Shown: positions 54,780 through 62,975 of the stretch, piece after piece
Numbering within the stretch: position 1 is the stretch's first letter
How the letters are laid out: each line of letters starts with the position of its first letter
Source of the DNA: Blastococcus sp. TF02A-26
GTDB lineage: Bacteria > Actinomycetota > Actinomycetes > Mycobacteriales > Geodermatophilaceae
DNA length: 64,000 nucleotides
Assembly: GCF_003319125.1 (NCBI RefSeq)
Contig: NZ_QOHG01000004.1
Location: forward strand, 124,001-188,000
Direction of reading: 5' to 3'
Notes under the pieces: model-generated
The model's input: the letters and a program-made list of their open reading frames with translations, nothing else
Database searches by the model: none
Told to the model about the DNA's origin: nothing
Translations under genes and position numbers: made by a program

Positions 54780-55214
54780 TCAGGACAGGGTGGGCATCCC
54801 CTCGCTCTCCATCGCGGCGTAGGCGGCCTCCTGCTCGGCCACGTAGGCGTCCCACATGGCGGCGTCCCAGATCTCGAAGCGGGTGTCGACGCCGACGACG
54901 ACGACGTCGCGGTCCAGGCCGGCGTACTCACGCAGGCTCGCCGGGATGGTGATGCGGCCGGTCTTGTCCGGCTCGACCTCGACCATGGAGCCGAAGCTCA
55001 TGCGGGCGCGCATGCGGGCCTCGGCGGTGTCGGAGGGGGCCATCGCGGCGGCGGTGGCGCTCTGCTCGGCGACCCGGGCCATGGTGAGGCCGTAGATGCA
55101 GCGCTCCTGGCCCTTCTTGATCACCATGCCGTCACCGACCTGCTCGCGGAAGCGGACGGGGAGCGCGAGCCGGCCCTTCTCGTCGAGGCGCAACGGGTAG
55201 CTGCCGACGAACAC
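54780..55214 (-). CDS. mraZ: transcriptional regulator MraZ
   Basis: A 144-residue AbrB-fold regulator of the dcw operon. The two repeats show YPLRLDEKGRLALPVRFRE (about 5-23) and the second VEVEPDKTGRITIPASLREY. The GTG at 55214 is fixed by GGGGGAGGTGAT just upstream and by the conserved start. MraZ represses its own operon in other bacteria by binding TGGGN repeats; six such boxes lie 62-117 bases upstream. Confidence 0.96.
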   Translation of the reverse strand: MFVGSYPLRLDEKGRLALPVRFREQVGDGMVIKKGQERCIYGLTMARVAEQSATAAAMAPSDTAEARMRARMSFGSMVEVEPDKTGRITIPASLREYAGLDRDVVVVGVDTRFEIWDAAMWDAYVAEQEAAYAAMESEGMPTLS

Positions 55215-55276
55215 CGGATCACCTCCCCCATCGGTCCTCCCTGACGTCCGCGGGGACCCCGGGACGGGCCCTGCCT

Positions 55277-55331
55277 CCCCACCGGGCCACACAGTAACCC
55301 ACTACGCCCCACTGGACACCACTCGACACCA
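55277..55331 (-). promoter_or_regulatory. six MraZ-type boxes at 10-bp spacing over the dcw promoter
   Basis: On the minus strand, TGGTG (55331), TGGTG (55321), TGGGG (55311), TGGGT (55301), TGTGG (55291) and TGGGG (55281) start exactly 10 bases apart, each with a five-base spacer. A TACTGT -10 candidate (55296-55291) lies within the array, so bound MraZ would block the promoter. Confidence 0.75.
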
Positions 55332-55496
55332 TGTCGTGACAGCTCTCCCCCACCGCCGCCCCCGAGGCCTCCCCGCGCAGGTCAGGCGGGCGTCCCCGCA
55401 GCGGCCGCAGGAGCTCGCGGGAGGCGACCGGGCACCACCGGAGGGGTCGACGACGGCGCCGAGGAGGTGGGCCCGGGAGCCCCGGTGGAGGCCCCG

Positions 55497-55607
55497 TGGG
55501 GCCGGGTGGGGTGGCCGGTGGGTCCCGGTGGGGCGGGCCGTGGGGCGCGGTGGGGCCGGAGGTGGGGCGCGGTGGGGACGCCCGGTGGGGCGCGGTGGGG
55601 ACGGCCG
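55497..55607 (+). repeat. five tandem 22-bp units, each with two TGGGG boxes
   Basis: Units start at 55497, 55519, 55541, 55563 and 55586 (22, 22, 22, 23 bp). Each has TGGGG-type boxes 10 bp apart (unit form TGGGGCGCGGTGGGGNCGG). It lies in the 582-base gap between mraZ and moxR, about 190 bases before moxR. The rest of that gap (55332-55496 and 55608-55783) shows no gene. Confidence 0.8.
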
Positions 55608-55783
55608 TGCGACTCGGCCCCGGTCGCCGTCCGGCTCGACCCGGTCCGTCGTCCCTGGAGCCGCGCCGCGGCCCGGCCGGAGGGACGGCGACGCGGCTCC
55701 ACCCGCGCCGCCGCGGGGACCGACGGCACCGGGCGGCCCGGGCGGACGGGTCTCGGAACGGCCCGCGGGTGGCGCCGGACACG

Positions 55784-55789
55784 TACCGT
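55784..55789 (+). promoter_or_regulatory. -10 element of the moxR operon (leaderless)
   Basis: TACCGT seven bases before the GTG at 55797. Confidence 0.5.
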
Positions 55790-55796
55790 GGGGCCG

Positions 55797-56765
<969 letters not shown>

Positions 56766-56768
56766 GCG

Positions 56769-58103
56769 GTGCCGGGACCTGTCGGCCGGGCGCTGTCCTC
56801 GCTCACCGTCCGCGGCCGCTGCCTGGTCGCGGTCGGGGTGACCATGCTGGGGCTGGGTGCCCTCCTCGGTGAGCTGCCCCTGGTGCAGGTGGCCGTGTTC
56901 GTGCTGGCGCTGCCGCTGCTCTCGGCGATCGGTGTCGCCCGCCGGAGGTTCCGGCTCTCGACGCGCCGCACCGTCTCCCCCGGCCGGGTGCCGCGCGGCG
57001 GGGTCTCCGACGTCCTGCTCGAGGTGACCAACGCCGACCGGCGGGCCGGCGGCCTGTGGCTGCTCACCGAGCCGCTGCCGCCGGAGCTCGGCCCGGCGCC
57101 GACCTACGTGGTGGAGCGGCTGGCCGCCGGCGCCACCGCGTCGCTGCCCTACCGGGTCGCCGCCTCCCGCCGGGGCCGCTACCCGCTGGGCCCGCTGCGG
57201 CTGCGGCTGGTCGACCCCTTCGGCCTGGTCCTGCGGTCGGTGTCGGGCACCGACGCCGGATCCCTGCTCGTGGTCCCCCGCGTGCGCCCGCTGCCCCCCG
57301 GCGGGCTCACCGGCGGCTCCGGCAGCACCGGCGTCGGTGCCCGCCGCGCGATCGCCGTGCACGGGGAGGACGACGTCAGCACCCGCGCCTACCGGTCCGG
57401 CGACGACCTGCGGAAGGTGCACTGGCGGGCGACCGCGCGGACCGGCGAGCTGATGGTGCGGCTGGAGGAACGGCCGTGGCGCTCCTCGGCGACCCTGCTG
57501 ATCGACACCCGGGCCCGCGCCCACCTGCTGGCCGCGAGCGGGACGCTGCCGGTCGGCGACGGTCCGGTGGACAGCCTGGAGTGGCTGGTCGAGGCCGCCG
57601 CGAGCATGGGCACCGCCCTGACCGCCGGCGGAGCGGCGCTGCGGGTGGTCACCGACACCGGGGAGATCCCGCCCGCCGATCCCCGCCGGGGCCTGGACGC
57701 CGACCACCTGCTGGACCGCCTCGCCCTCCTGCAGCCCTCGCGGCGCCCCGACCTCGCCGTCGCCGCCGAGCACCTGGCCCGCGCAGGTGCCGACGGACCC
57801 GTGGTGGCGCTGCTGGGCTCCGTCGCTCCCGAGGACGCCGCCCGCCTGACCCGCGCGCGGTCGGGCCCGGGTGCGGATCTCGCGGTCCTGGTGGACGTCG
57901 CCGGGTACGCGCCGTCGGTCGGCCGGACCCGCCGTTCCCCCACCGAGGCCGCCCGGGCGACGCTGGCCCGGCAGCAGGAGGAGGTCGCCGACCTGCTGCG
58001 CGACGCCGGCTGGCGGGTGACCGTCGCGCGGGCCGGTCAGCCGGTGGAGGACGTGTGGGCCGCCCTGACCGGCGGGCACCGGCGCCAGGGGGTGCGCGCG
58101 TGA
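56769..58103 (+). CDS. DUF58 domain protein
   Basis: A 444-residue protein with two N-terminal membrane helices (about residues 15-55) and a DUF58 domain. The family motif YRSGDDLRKVHWRATARTGELMVR (split at residues about 200-223) is followed by a von Willebrand A-like part (SATLLIDTRA). It is the standard partner of MoxR. The GTG is three bases after the moxR stop, and its own stop overlaps the next gene. Confidence 0.93.
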   Translation: MPGPVGRALSSLTVRGRCLVAVGVTMLGLGALLGELPLVQVAVFVLALPLLSAIGVARRRFRLSTRRTVSPGRVPRGGVSDVLLEVTNADRRAGGLWLLTEPLPPELGPAPTYVVERLAAGATASLPYRVAASRRGRYPLGPLRLRLVDPFGLVLRSVSGTDAGSLLVVPRVRPLPPGGLTGGSGSTGVGARRAIAVHGEDDVSTRAYRSGDDLRKVHWRATARTGELMVRLEERPWRSSATLLIDTRARAHLLAASGTLPVGDGPVDSLEWLVEAAASMGTALTAGGAALRVVTDTGEIPPADPRRGLDADHLLDRLALLQPSRRPDLAVAAEHLARAGADGPVVALLGSVAPEDAARLTRARSGPGADLAVLVDVAGYAPSVGRTRRSPTEAARATLARQQEEVADLLRDAGWRVTVARAGQPVEDVWAALTGGHRRQGVRA

Positions 58104-60514
58104 CCGGCCCGACGAGCCTGGCCGCGGTCGGGCGGCAGGACGCCGGGGCGACGCTGGCCGCCGCGGGGGCCGTCGCCCTCGGGTCGGCCTCGCTGTCCCC
58201 GGTGTTCCGTGCCGCGGACTGGGTGCCCGGGGTGCTGGCGGCGGTCGCGGCCGTCGCGGCCGGCGGCCTGGTGCTGCGGCTGGCCGGCCCGGCCCTGTGG
58301 GCGGTGGTCTCCGGCGGCGCGCCCGTCCCGCGGTGGGCGGCGCTGGCCGTCCCCCTGGTCCCGCTGGGCCAGCTGGCCGCACTGGCCTGCGCCCTGACCG
58401 CGCTGTTCGCGCCCGACCGGGCGCTGTTCGGCTGGGTGCCGACCGCGGGCAGCCTCGCCGACCTGGGCGGCGTCCTCGTCGACGGCAGCGCCCAGATCCG
58501 CGAGCAGTTCACCCCCGCCGAGCCGCTGGCCGGGCTGTCCGCCCTGACCGCGCTGATGGTCGGGGTCCTGGCCGTGGTCGTGGACCTCGTGGCGGTCGGC
58601 GCCCGGCAGCCGGCCCTGGCCGCGCCGGCCCTGCTCGCGTTGTTCTGCGTCCCGGTCAGCACGGTGACCGGCGGCGTCGGGCTGGCCGCCGTCGCGCTGC
58701 CCACGGCCGGCTTCGCGCTGTTGCTGTGGTCCGACCAGCACCTGCGGCTGTCGGAGGGCCGCCGGCGCGGCGGGGGTGCGCGCCCGGCGACCGGCGCCCT
58801 CACCGCCCTCCGCACGGCGCTCCTGGCCCTGGTCGCGGCCCTCGTCCTGGGATCGCTGGTACCGGTCCTCGGGGAGGGCGAGCTGGCCGACCGGTGGCGG
58901 TCGGGCGGCGGGGGCGGCGGCGGGACGACCGGCACGTCGCTGGACCCGGCCGCGTCGCTGCAGGGCGAGCTGACCCGCGAGGACCCGATCGACCTCCTGC
59001 GGGTGGAGTCGGCCGTCAGCGACCCGGGTTACCTCCGGGCGGTCGCCCTCGACGTCTACGACCCCGAGCTCGGCTGGGTCCTCGACGAGTTCGAGGAGGC
59101 CCAGTCGCTGGACCGGGTGGAGGCGCTCGCGCCCCTCGACGGCGAGACGCCGAGCCGGGTGGTCGAGGCGACGGTGACGGTCCTGGAGCACGAGGACCGG
59201 TTCCTGCCCGTCCTGTCCTCCCCGCTGGACGTGCAGATCGACGACGCCGCGGACTGGCGGTTCGACCGCCCCTCGGCGACGGTCTTCGGCGACGGCACCG
59301 AGACCGCCACCGGGCTCCGCTACACCACCACCGGCGTCGAGGCTCGCCCGACGCCCGAGGAGCTGACGCGGCTGGCCGAGGTCTCCCCCGGACGGCCGGA
59401 GGCCGCCCTCGCCGCCCCGCCGCTGCTGGACCCCGTGGTGACCGACCTCGTGACCGGCCTCGTCGCCGGGCTGGACGCCCCCGGGGAGCGGGTGCAGGCG
59501 ATCTACCGGTACATGACCGACCCGGCGAACGGCTGGGTGTACAGCCTGACCACTGACCCCGGCACCACCGGCGACGACCTCGCCGACTTCCTCGAGAACC
59601 GCCGCGGCTACTGCGAGCAGTACGCCGGTGCGATGGCGGCGATGGTCCGCGCGGCCGGCGTCCCCGCCCGGGTGGTGCTCGGGTACACGCCGGGGATCGT
59701 GCAGCCCGACGGCAGCCGGCTGGTCACCAGCAACGACGCGCACGCCTGGGTGGAGGTGTACTTCGCCGGCGTCGGCTGGGTGCCCTACGACCCGACGCCG
59801 ATCGACAGCGACCGGGCGGTGGCGCTCCCCTGGGCGCCGCGGCCCCCGGACCAGGAGGTGGACCCCCGGACCGATCTGCCCGCCGCCCCGCTGCCGGCGC
59901 CGGCCCCGGTCGCACCGCCGGCCGACGCCGGGGTCCCGGACTCCCCCACCGCTGCCGGGGAGGACGACGGGGTGGACTGGACCGGCACGGTGCTGCCCGT
60001 CGCCGCCGCCGTGCTGCTCACCGCCGCGGTGCTCGCCGCGCCGGCCGCGGTCCGGGTGCTGCAGCGGCGCCGCCGGCTGGCCACCGGAGACGCGGGCGCC
60101 GTCTGGGACGAGCTCGCGGCGACGGCCCAGGACCTGGGGCTGCCGTGGGACCGCTGGCAGACGCCCCGCCAGATCGCCGGCCGGCTCGGTGAGCGCATGC
60201 CCACGCCGTCCCCGGCCGGCCGCGGCGTCCACCGCGCCGACGACCCGGCCGCCGGCGCCCGCGAGGCGGTGGCCCGGCTGGCCCGCGCGGAGGAGGCGCA
60301 CAGCTACGCGCCGCCCGGCGCGGGCCCGGACCGCGACGAGCTCGCCCGGACGCTGCACATCGCTCGTCGGGGTCTGCTGGCCGCGGCCGAGCGCGGGACC
60401 AGGCTGCGGGCCCTGCTGTGGCCGGCGTCGGTGCCGGCCACGCTGGGCGCCGACCTCCGGGCCCGCGGTCCGCGCCGCCTCCGCGGTCCGCTCCGCGAGC
60501 CGGCCGGCCCCTGA
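58100..60514 (+). CDS. TgpA-like transmembrane transglutaminase
   Basis: An 804-residue membrane protein. Six or seven helices lie in the first 260 residues. An extracytoplasmic transglutaminase-like domain has the catalytic Cys in NRRGYCEQYAGAMAAMVR and His/Asp in NDAHAWVEVYF...WVPYDPTP. One more helix (about 628-650) and a cytoplasmic DUF4129-like tail follow. The substrate is unknown. The GTG at 58100 overlaps the DUF58 stop by four bases; the operon ends at a strong hairpin. Confidence 0.93.
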   Translation: MTGPTSLAAVGRQDAGATLAAAGAVALGSASLSPVFRAADWVPGVLAAVAAVAAGGLVLRLAGPALWAVVSGGAPVPRWAALAVPLVPLGQLAALACALTALFAPDRALFGWVPTAGSLADLGGVLVDGSAQIREQFTPAEPLAGLSALTALMVGVLAVVVDLVAVGARQPALAAPALLALFCVPVSTVTGGVGLAAVALPTAGFALLLWSDQHLRLSEGRRRGGGARPATGALTALRTALLALVAALVLGSLVPVLGEGELADRWRSGGGGGGGTTGTSLDPAASLQGELTREDPIDLLRVESAVSDPGYLRAVALDVYDPELGWVLDEFEEAQSLDRVEALAPLDGETPSRVVEATVTVLEHEDRFLPVLSSPLDVQIDDAADWRFDRPSATVFGDGTETATGLRYTTTGVEARPTPEELTRLAEVSPGRPEAALAAPPLLDPVVTDLVTGLVAGLDAPGERVQAIYRYMTDPANGWVYSLTTDPGTTGDDLADFLENRRGYCEQYAGAMAAMVRAAGVPARVVLGYTPGIVQPDGSRLVTSNDAHAWVEVYFAGVGWVPYDPTPIDSDRAVALPWAPRPPDQEVDPRTDLPAAPLPAPAPVAPPADAGVPDSPTAAGEDDGVDWTGTVLPVAAAVLLTAAVLAAPAAVRVLQRRRRLATGDAGAVWDELAATAQDLGLPWDRWQTPRQIAGRLGERMPTPSPAGRGVHRADDPAAGAREAVARLARAEEAHSYAPPGAGPDRDELARTLHIARRGLLAAAERGTRLRALLWPASVPATLGADLRARGPRRLRGPLREPAGP

Positions 60515-60517
60515 CGA

Positions 60518-60554
60518 CAGCAGCCGCCGTCCCGGATCGGGACGGCGGCTGCTG
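60518..60554. terminator. hairpin terminator of the moxR operon
   Basis: Perfect 17-bp arms (60518-60534 and 60538-60554) with a three-base loop, four bases after the stop codon and before the convergent DUF3040 gene. Confidence 0.8.
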
Positions 60555-60570
60555 CGAGCCGGTGCTGGGG

Positions 60571-60972
60571 CTACTGGTCGTAGCGGCGGCGGAAGCGCTC
60601 CTCGAGCCGGCTCTTCAGCGGCTGCCGCGAGGCCTTGCCCGCCCGGCCGCGACCGGCCGGACCGCGGCCGCCCGGAGCGGCACCGGAGGCCTGCTCGGGC
60701 GCGCCGGTGGCCGATCGGTAGTTCAGGACGACGAGCGCTGCGCCGGCGAACATCACCAGGAACCCGACCACGCCGAGCGGGATCCACTGCGCCACGCCGC
60801 CGATCAGCAGGCCGAGTCCGACGAGGACCAGCAGCGCGCCGAGTTGCAGCGTGCGCCGGGCCTTGAGCCGGCGGTCGCCGGTCCGTACGGAGGAGGCGAA
60901 CTTGGGATCGTCATCGACGAGGGCGCGCTCGATCTGCTCCAGCAGTCGCTGCTCGTGCTCGGAGAGCGGCAC
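60571..60972 (-). CDS. DUF3040 membrane protein
   Basis: A 133-residue actinobacterial protein. The conserved start PLSEHEQRLLEQIERAL and DDPKFASSVR precede two membrane helices (about 48-66 and 70-88) and a basic Gly/Arg-rich tail. The function is unknown. I chose the GTG at 60972, right before the conserved block, with GGAGG five bases upstream. An ATG four codons earlier would place that ribosome site inside the gene. A TATCCT -10 lies at 61037-61032. Confidence 0.85.
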   Translation of the reverse strand: MPLSEHEQRLLEQIERALVDDDPKFASSVRTGDRRLKARRTLQLGALLVLVGLGLLIGGVAQWIPLGVVGFLVMFAGAALVVLNYRSATGAPEQASGAAPGGRGPAGRGRAGKASRQPLKSRLEERFRRRYDQ

Positions 60973-61104
60973 CGAGACCTCCATGTGGGCGGAGCCATGG
61001 CCGTCGGAGGCTCCCGCCGACGGTGACACCGAGGATACGAGCCGTTCGCGGGGCGCGAAAGGCGAGTTGCCATCGACCCGCCGACGACACCCGCAAGATC
61101 ACTC

Positions 61105-61120
61105 CCGGGGGTGCCCCCGG
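61105..61120 (-). terminator. GC hairpin downstream of dinB
   Basis: CCGGGGG (61105-61111) and CCCCCGG (61114-61120), 71 bases beyond the dinB stop; a second CCCCTCGAGGGG palindrome follows at about 61123. It is a possible terminator. Confidence 0.35.
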
Positions 61121-61191
61121 AGCCCCTCGAGGGGGTTCCGGCAGGCCGGTCGCGGACGGTCCGCCGGCGATCCCGCGGACGGCTCGTGGCC

Positions 61192-62463
61192 TCACCGGAT
61201 CCGACGAGCGGGCGGCGTCTGCGGTTCCCGGCCCGGCGCGCCGCGATCCCGGGCGGGCCGGCCGTCCCGGTCCCCGGCCCGGTGCAGCAGCGTCGCGGGG
61301 CGCACCGCGCCGGCGCCGAAGCGGCGGGCCGCCCGGTCCGCGGCCAGCTCGGCGTCGCGGCGGCCGTGCTCGCGGGCACCGAGCTCGAGCTGGCGGGGCG
61401 TGGAGCCGACGTCGACCAGGCGCTCGGCCCGGACCCCGACCAGCCGGATCCGTGCCCGGTCCAGCCCCAGGCCGTCGAACAGGGCGCGGGCGGTCTCGTA
61501 GATCTCCTGCCCGACGTCGGACGGGACGCCGAGGGTGCGGCTGCGGGTGATCGTCGTGAAGTCGGCGAAGCGGACCTTGATGCTGACCGTGCGGGCCAGC
61601 CAGCCCCCCGACCGCAGCCGGCCGGCGGTCCGCTCGGCCAGCCGCAGCAGTTCCCGGTGGATGACGGCGGGGTCGTCGACGTCGGTGCCGAAGGTCTCCT
61701 CGTGCCCGGCGGACTTCTCCGGCTCGTCGGGCACCACGCGCCGGGGGTCGCGGCCCCACGCCAGCTCGTGCAGGTGCGCGCCCGCCGCCGCGCCGACGGC
61801 CCGCTGAAGCGTGCGGGCCGGCACGTGCGCCAGGTCGCCGACGGTGCGCATGCCCAGCCGCAGCAGCACCTCCTCGGTCTTGGCCCCCACGCCCCACAGC
61901 GCGCCGACCGGCAGCGGGTGGAGGAAGTCCATGACCTCGGCGGGGCGGACCACCCGCAGCCCGTCGGGCTTGGCCGAGGTGGAGGCGAGCTTGGCGACGA
62001 ACTTGGTACCGGCCACGCCCACCGAGCAGGTGATGCCCTGCTCGTCGAAGACCCGCGCCCGGATGTACTCGCCGATCGCGGCGGCGTCCCCGAGCCGGCG
62101 GCCGGCCCCGGAGACGTCGAGGAAGGCCTCGTCCAGCGACAGCGGCTCGACCAGCGGCGTGATCGACCGGAACAGCGCCATGACCGAGCGGGAGACCTCG
62201 GCGTAGAGCGCGAGGTCCCCCGGCAGCACCGTGGCGGTGGGGCACAGCCGCAGTGCGCGGGCGGTGGGCATGGCGGCGTGCACCCCGTAGCGCCGCGCCT
62301 CGTAGGTCGCCGAGGTGACCACCCCGCGGTTGCCGTGCCCGCCGACGATGACCGGCGTGCCGGCCAGCTCCGGGTGCCGGCGGACCTCGACGCTGGCGAA
62401 GAAGGCGTCCATGTCGACGTGCAGCACGGTGCATCCCTCGGCACGCCCTGCCACCGTGCCCAC
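61192..62463 (-). CDS. dinB: DNA polymerase IV (Y family)
   Basis: A 423-residue translesion polymerase. Catalytic motifs: HVDMDAFFASVEVRRHPEL and PLSLDEAFLDVSGAGRRLG. The thumb has LHPLPVGALWGVGAKTEEVL, and the little-finger domain follows (WLARTVSIKVRFADFTTITR). The GTG at 62463 has AGGGGAG five bases upstream. A perfect LexA box lies 11 bases before the start, so it is SOS-induced. No beta-clamp motif is obvious in the basic C-terminal tail. Confidence 0.95.
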   Translation of the reverse strand: MGTVAGRAEGCTVLHVDMDAFFASVEVRRHPELAGTPVIVGGHGNRGVVTSATYEARRYGVHAAMPTARALRLCPTATVLPGDLALYAEVSRSVMALFRSITPLVEPLSLDEAFLDVSGAGRRLGDAAAIGEYIRARVFDEQGITCSVGVAGTKFVAKLASTSAKPDGLRVVRPAEVMDFLHPLPVGALWGVGAKTEEVLLRLGMRTVGDLAHVPARTLQRAVGAAAGAHLHELAWGRDPRRVVPDEPEKSAGHEETFGTDVDDPAVIHRELLRLAERTAGRLRSGGWLARTVSIKVRFADFTTITRSRTLGVPSDVGQEIYETARALFDGLGLDRARIRLVGVRAERLVDVGSTPRQLELGAREHGRRDAELAADRAARRFGAGAVRPATLLHRAGDRDGRPARDRGAPGREPQTPPARRIR

Positions 62464-62474
62464 CCCCACTCCCC

Positions 62475-62490
62475 TCGAACGCCTGTTCGA
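62475..62490 (-). promoter_or_regulatory. LexA (SOS) box of dinB
   Basis: TCGAACGCCTGTTCGA on the plus strand is a perfect match to the actinobacterial SOS box TCGAAC-N4-GTTCGA. A TATCGT -10 candidate (62508-62503) lies just upstream, so LexA would cover the transcription start. Confidence 0.85.
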
Positions 62491-62669
62491 TCCGTCGGGA
62501 GGACGATACGGCCTGCCGGACACCCCCGGCGCGGCGGCGGCGTGTCGTGACACAGCTGTGCCCCGATCGGCGTAACCGCTGGTCCGGGGCGTGTGTGAGA
62601 CGACGATCAGCGAGGTAAGGCAGCGTCGGCGGGCCGCTGTCCGGTGGCCCACGACCGATGGGAGCAGCA

Positions 62670-62975
62670 ATGGCGCTCGACGACGACGACATGACCAGCG
62701 TGGCCGACGGCGGTGCCGATGGTGGCGCGGACGGCGGCGCGGACGGCGGTGCCGACGGTGGCGCGGACGGCGGCGCGGGTCACGGCCCGGCCGACGGCGG
62801 CGCCTCGGGTGGCGACGGCGGCGCCGACGGCGGCGCGGACAGCGGTGCCGGCGACGGCGGCGCGGACGGTGGCGCCGACAGCGGTGCCGGCCACGGCCCG
62901 GCCGACGGTGGAGCCGGTGGCGGCGACGGTGGCGCCGACGGTGGAGCCGACGGCGGCGCGGACGGTTCGGCCTGA
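62670..62975 (+). CDS. DGGA-repeat peptide, candidate precursor
   Basis: A 101-residue protein with no recognised domain. The start MALDDDDMTSVA looks like a short acidic leader. The rest is built from DGGA and DSGA tetrads with two GHGPADGGA blocks and Gly/Ser spacers. It is almost entirely Asp, Gly and Ala, with only two His and no Cys, Lys or aromatic residues. The ATG at 62670 has GGAG five bases upstream. The stop overlaps the oxygenase start (CTGA). Strong coupling to a hydroxylase-type enzyme suggests it is that enzyme's substrate; this is inference. The reading frame has typical third-position GC. Confidence 0.75.
   Translation: MALDDDDMTSVADGGADGGADGGADGGADGGADGGAGHGPADGGASGGDGGADGGADSGAGDGGADGGADSGAGHGPADGGAGGGDGGADGGADGGADGSA

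Noticed and set aside
55215-55292. Longer MraZ start at 55292
   Set aside because: It would include the ribosome site and part of the MraZ boxes; the family start matches the GTG at 55214.
55497-55607. CRISPR-like array
   Set aside because: The 22-bp units are contiguous, with no unique spacers and no cas genes nearby.
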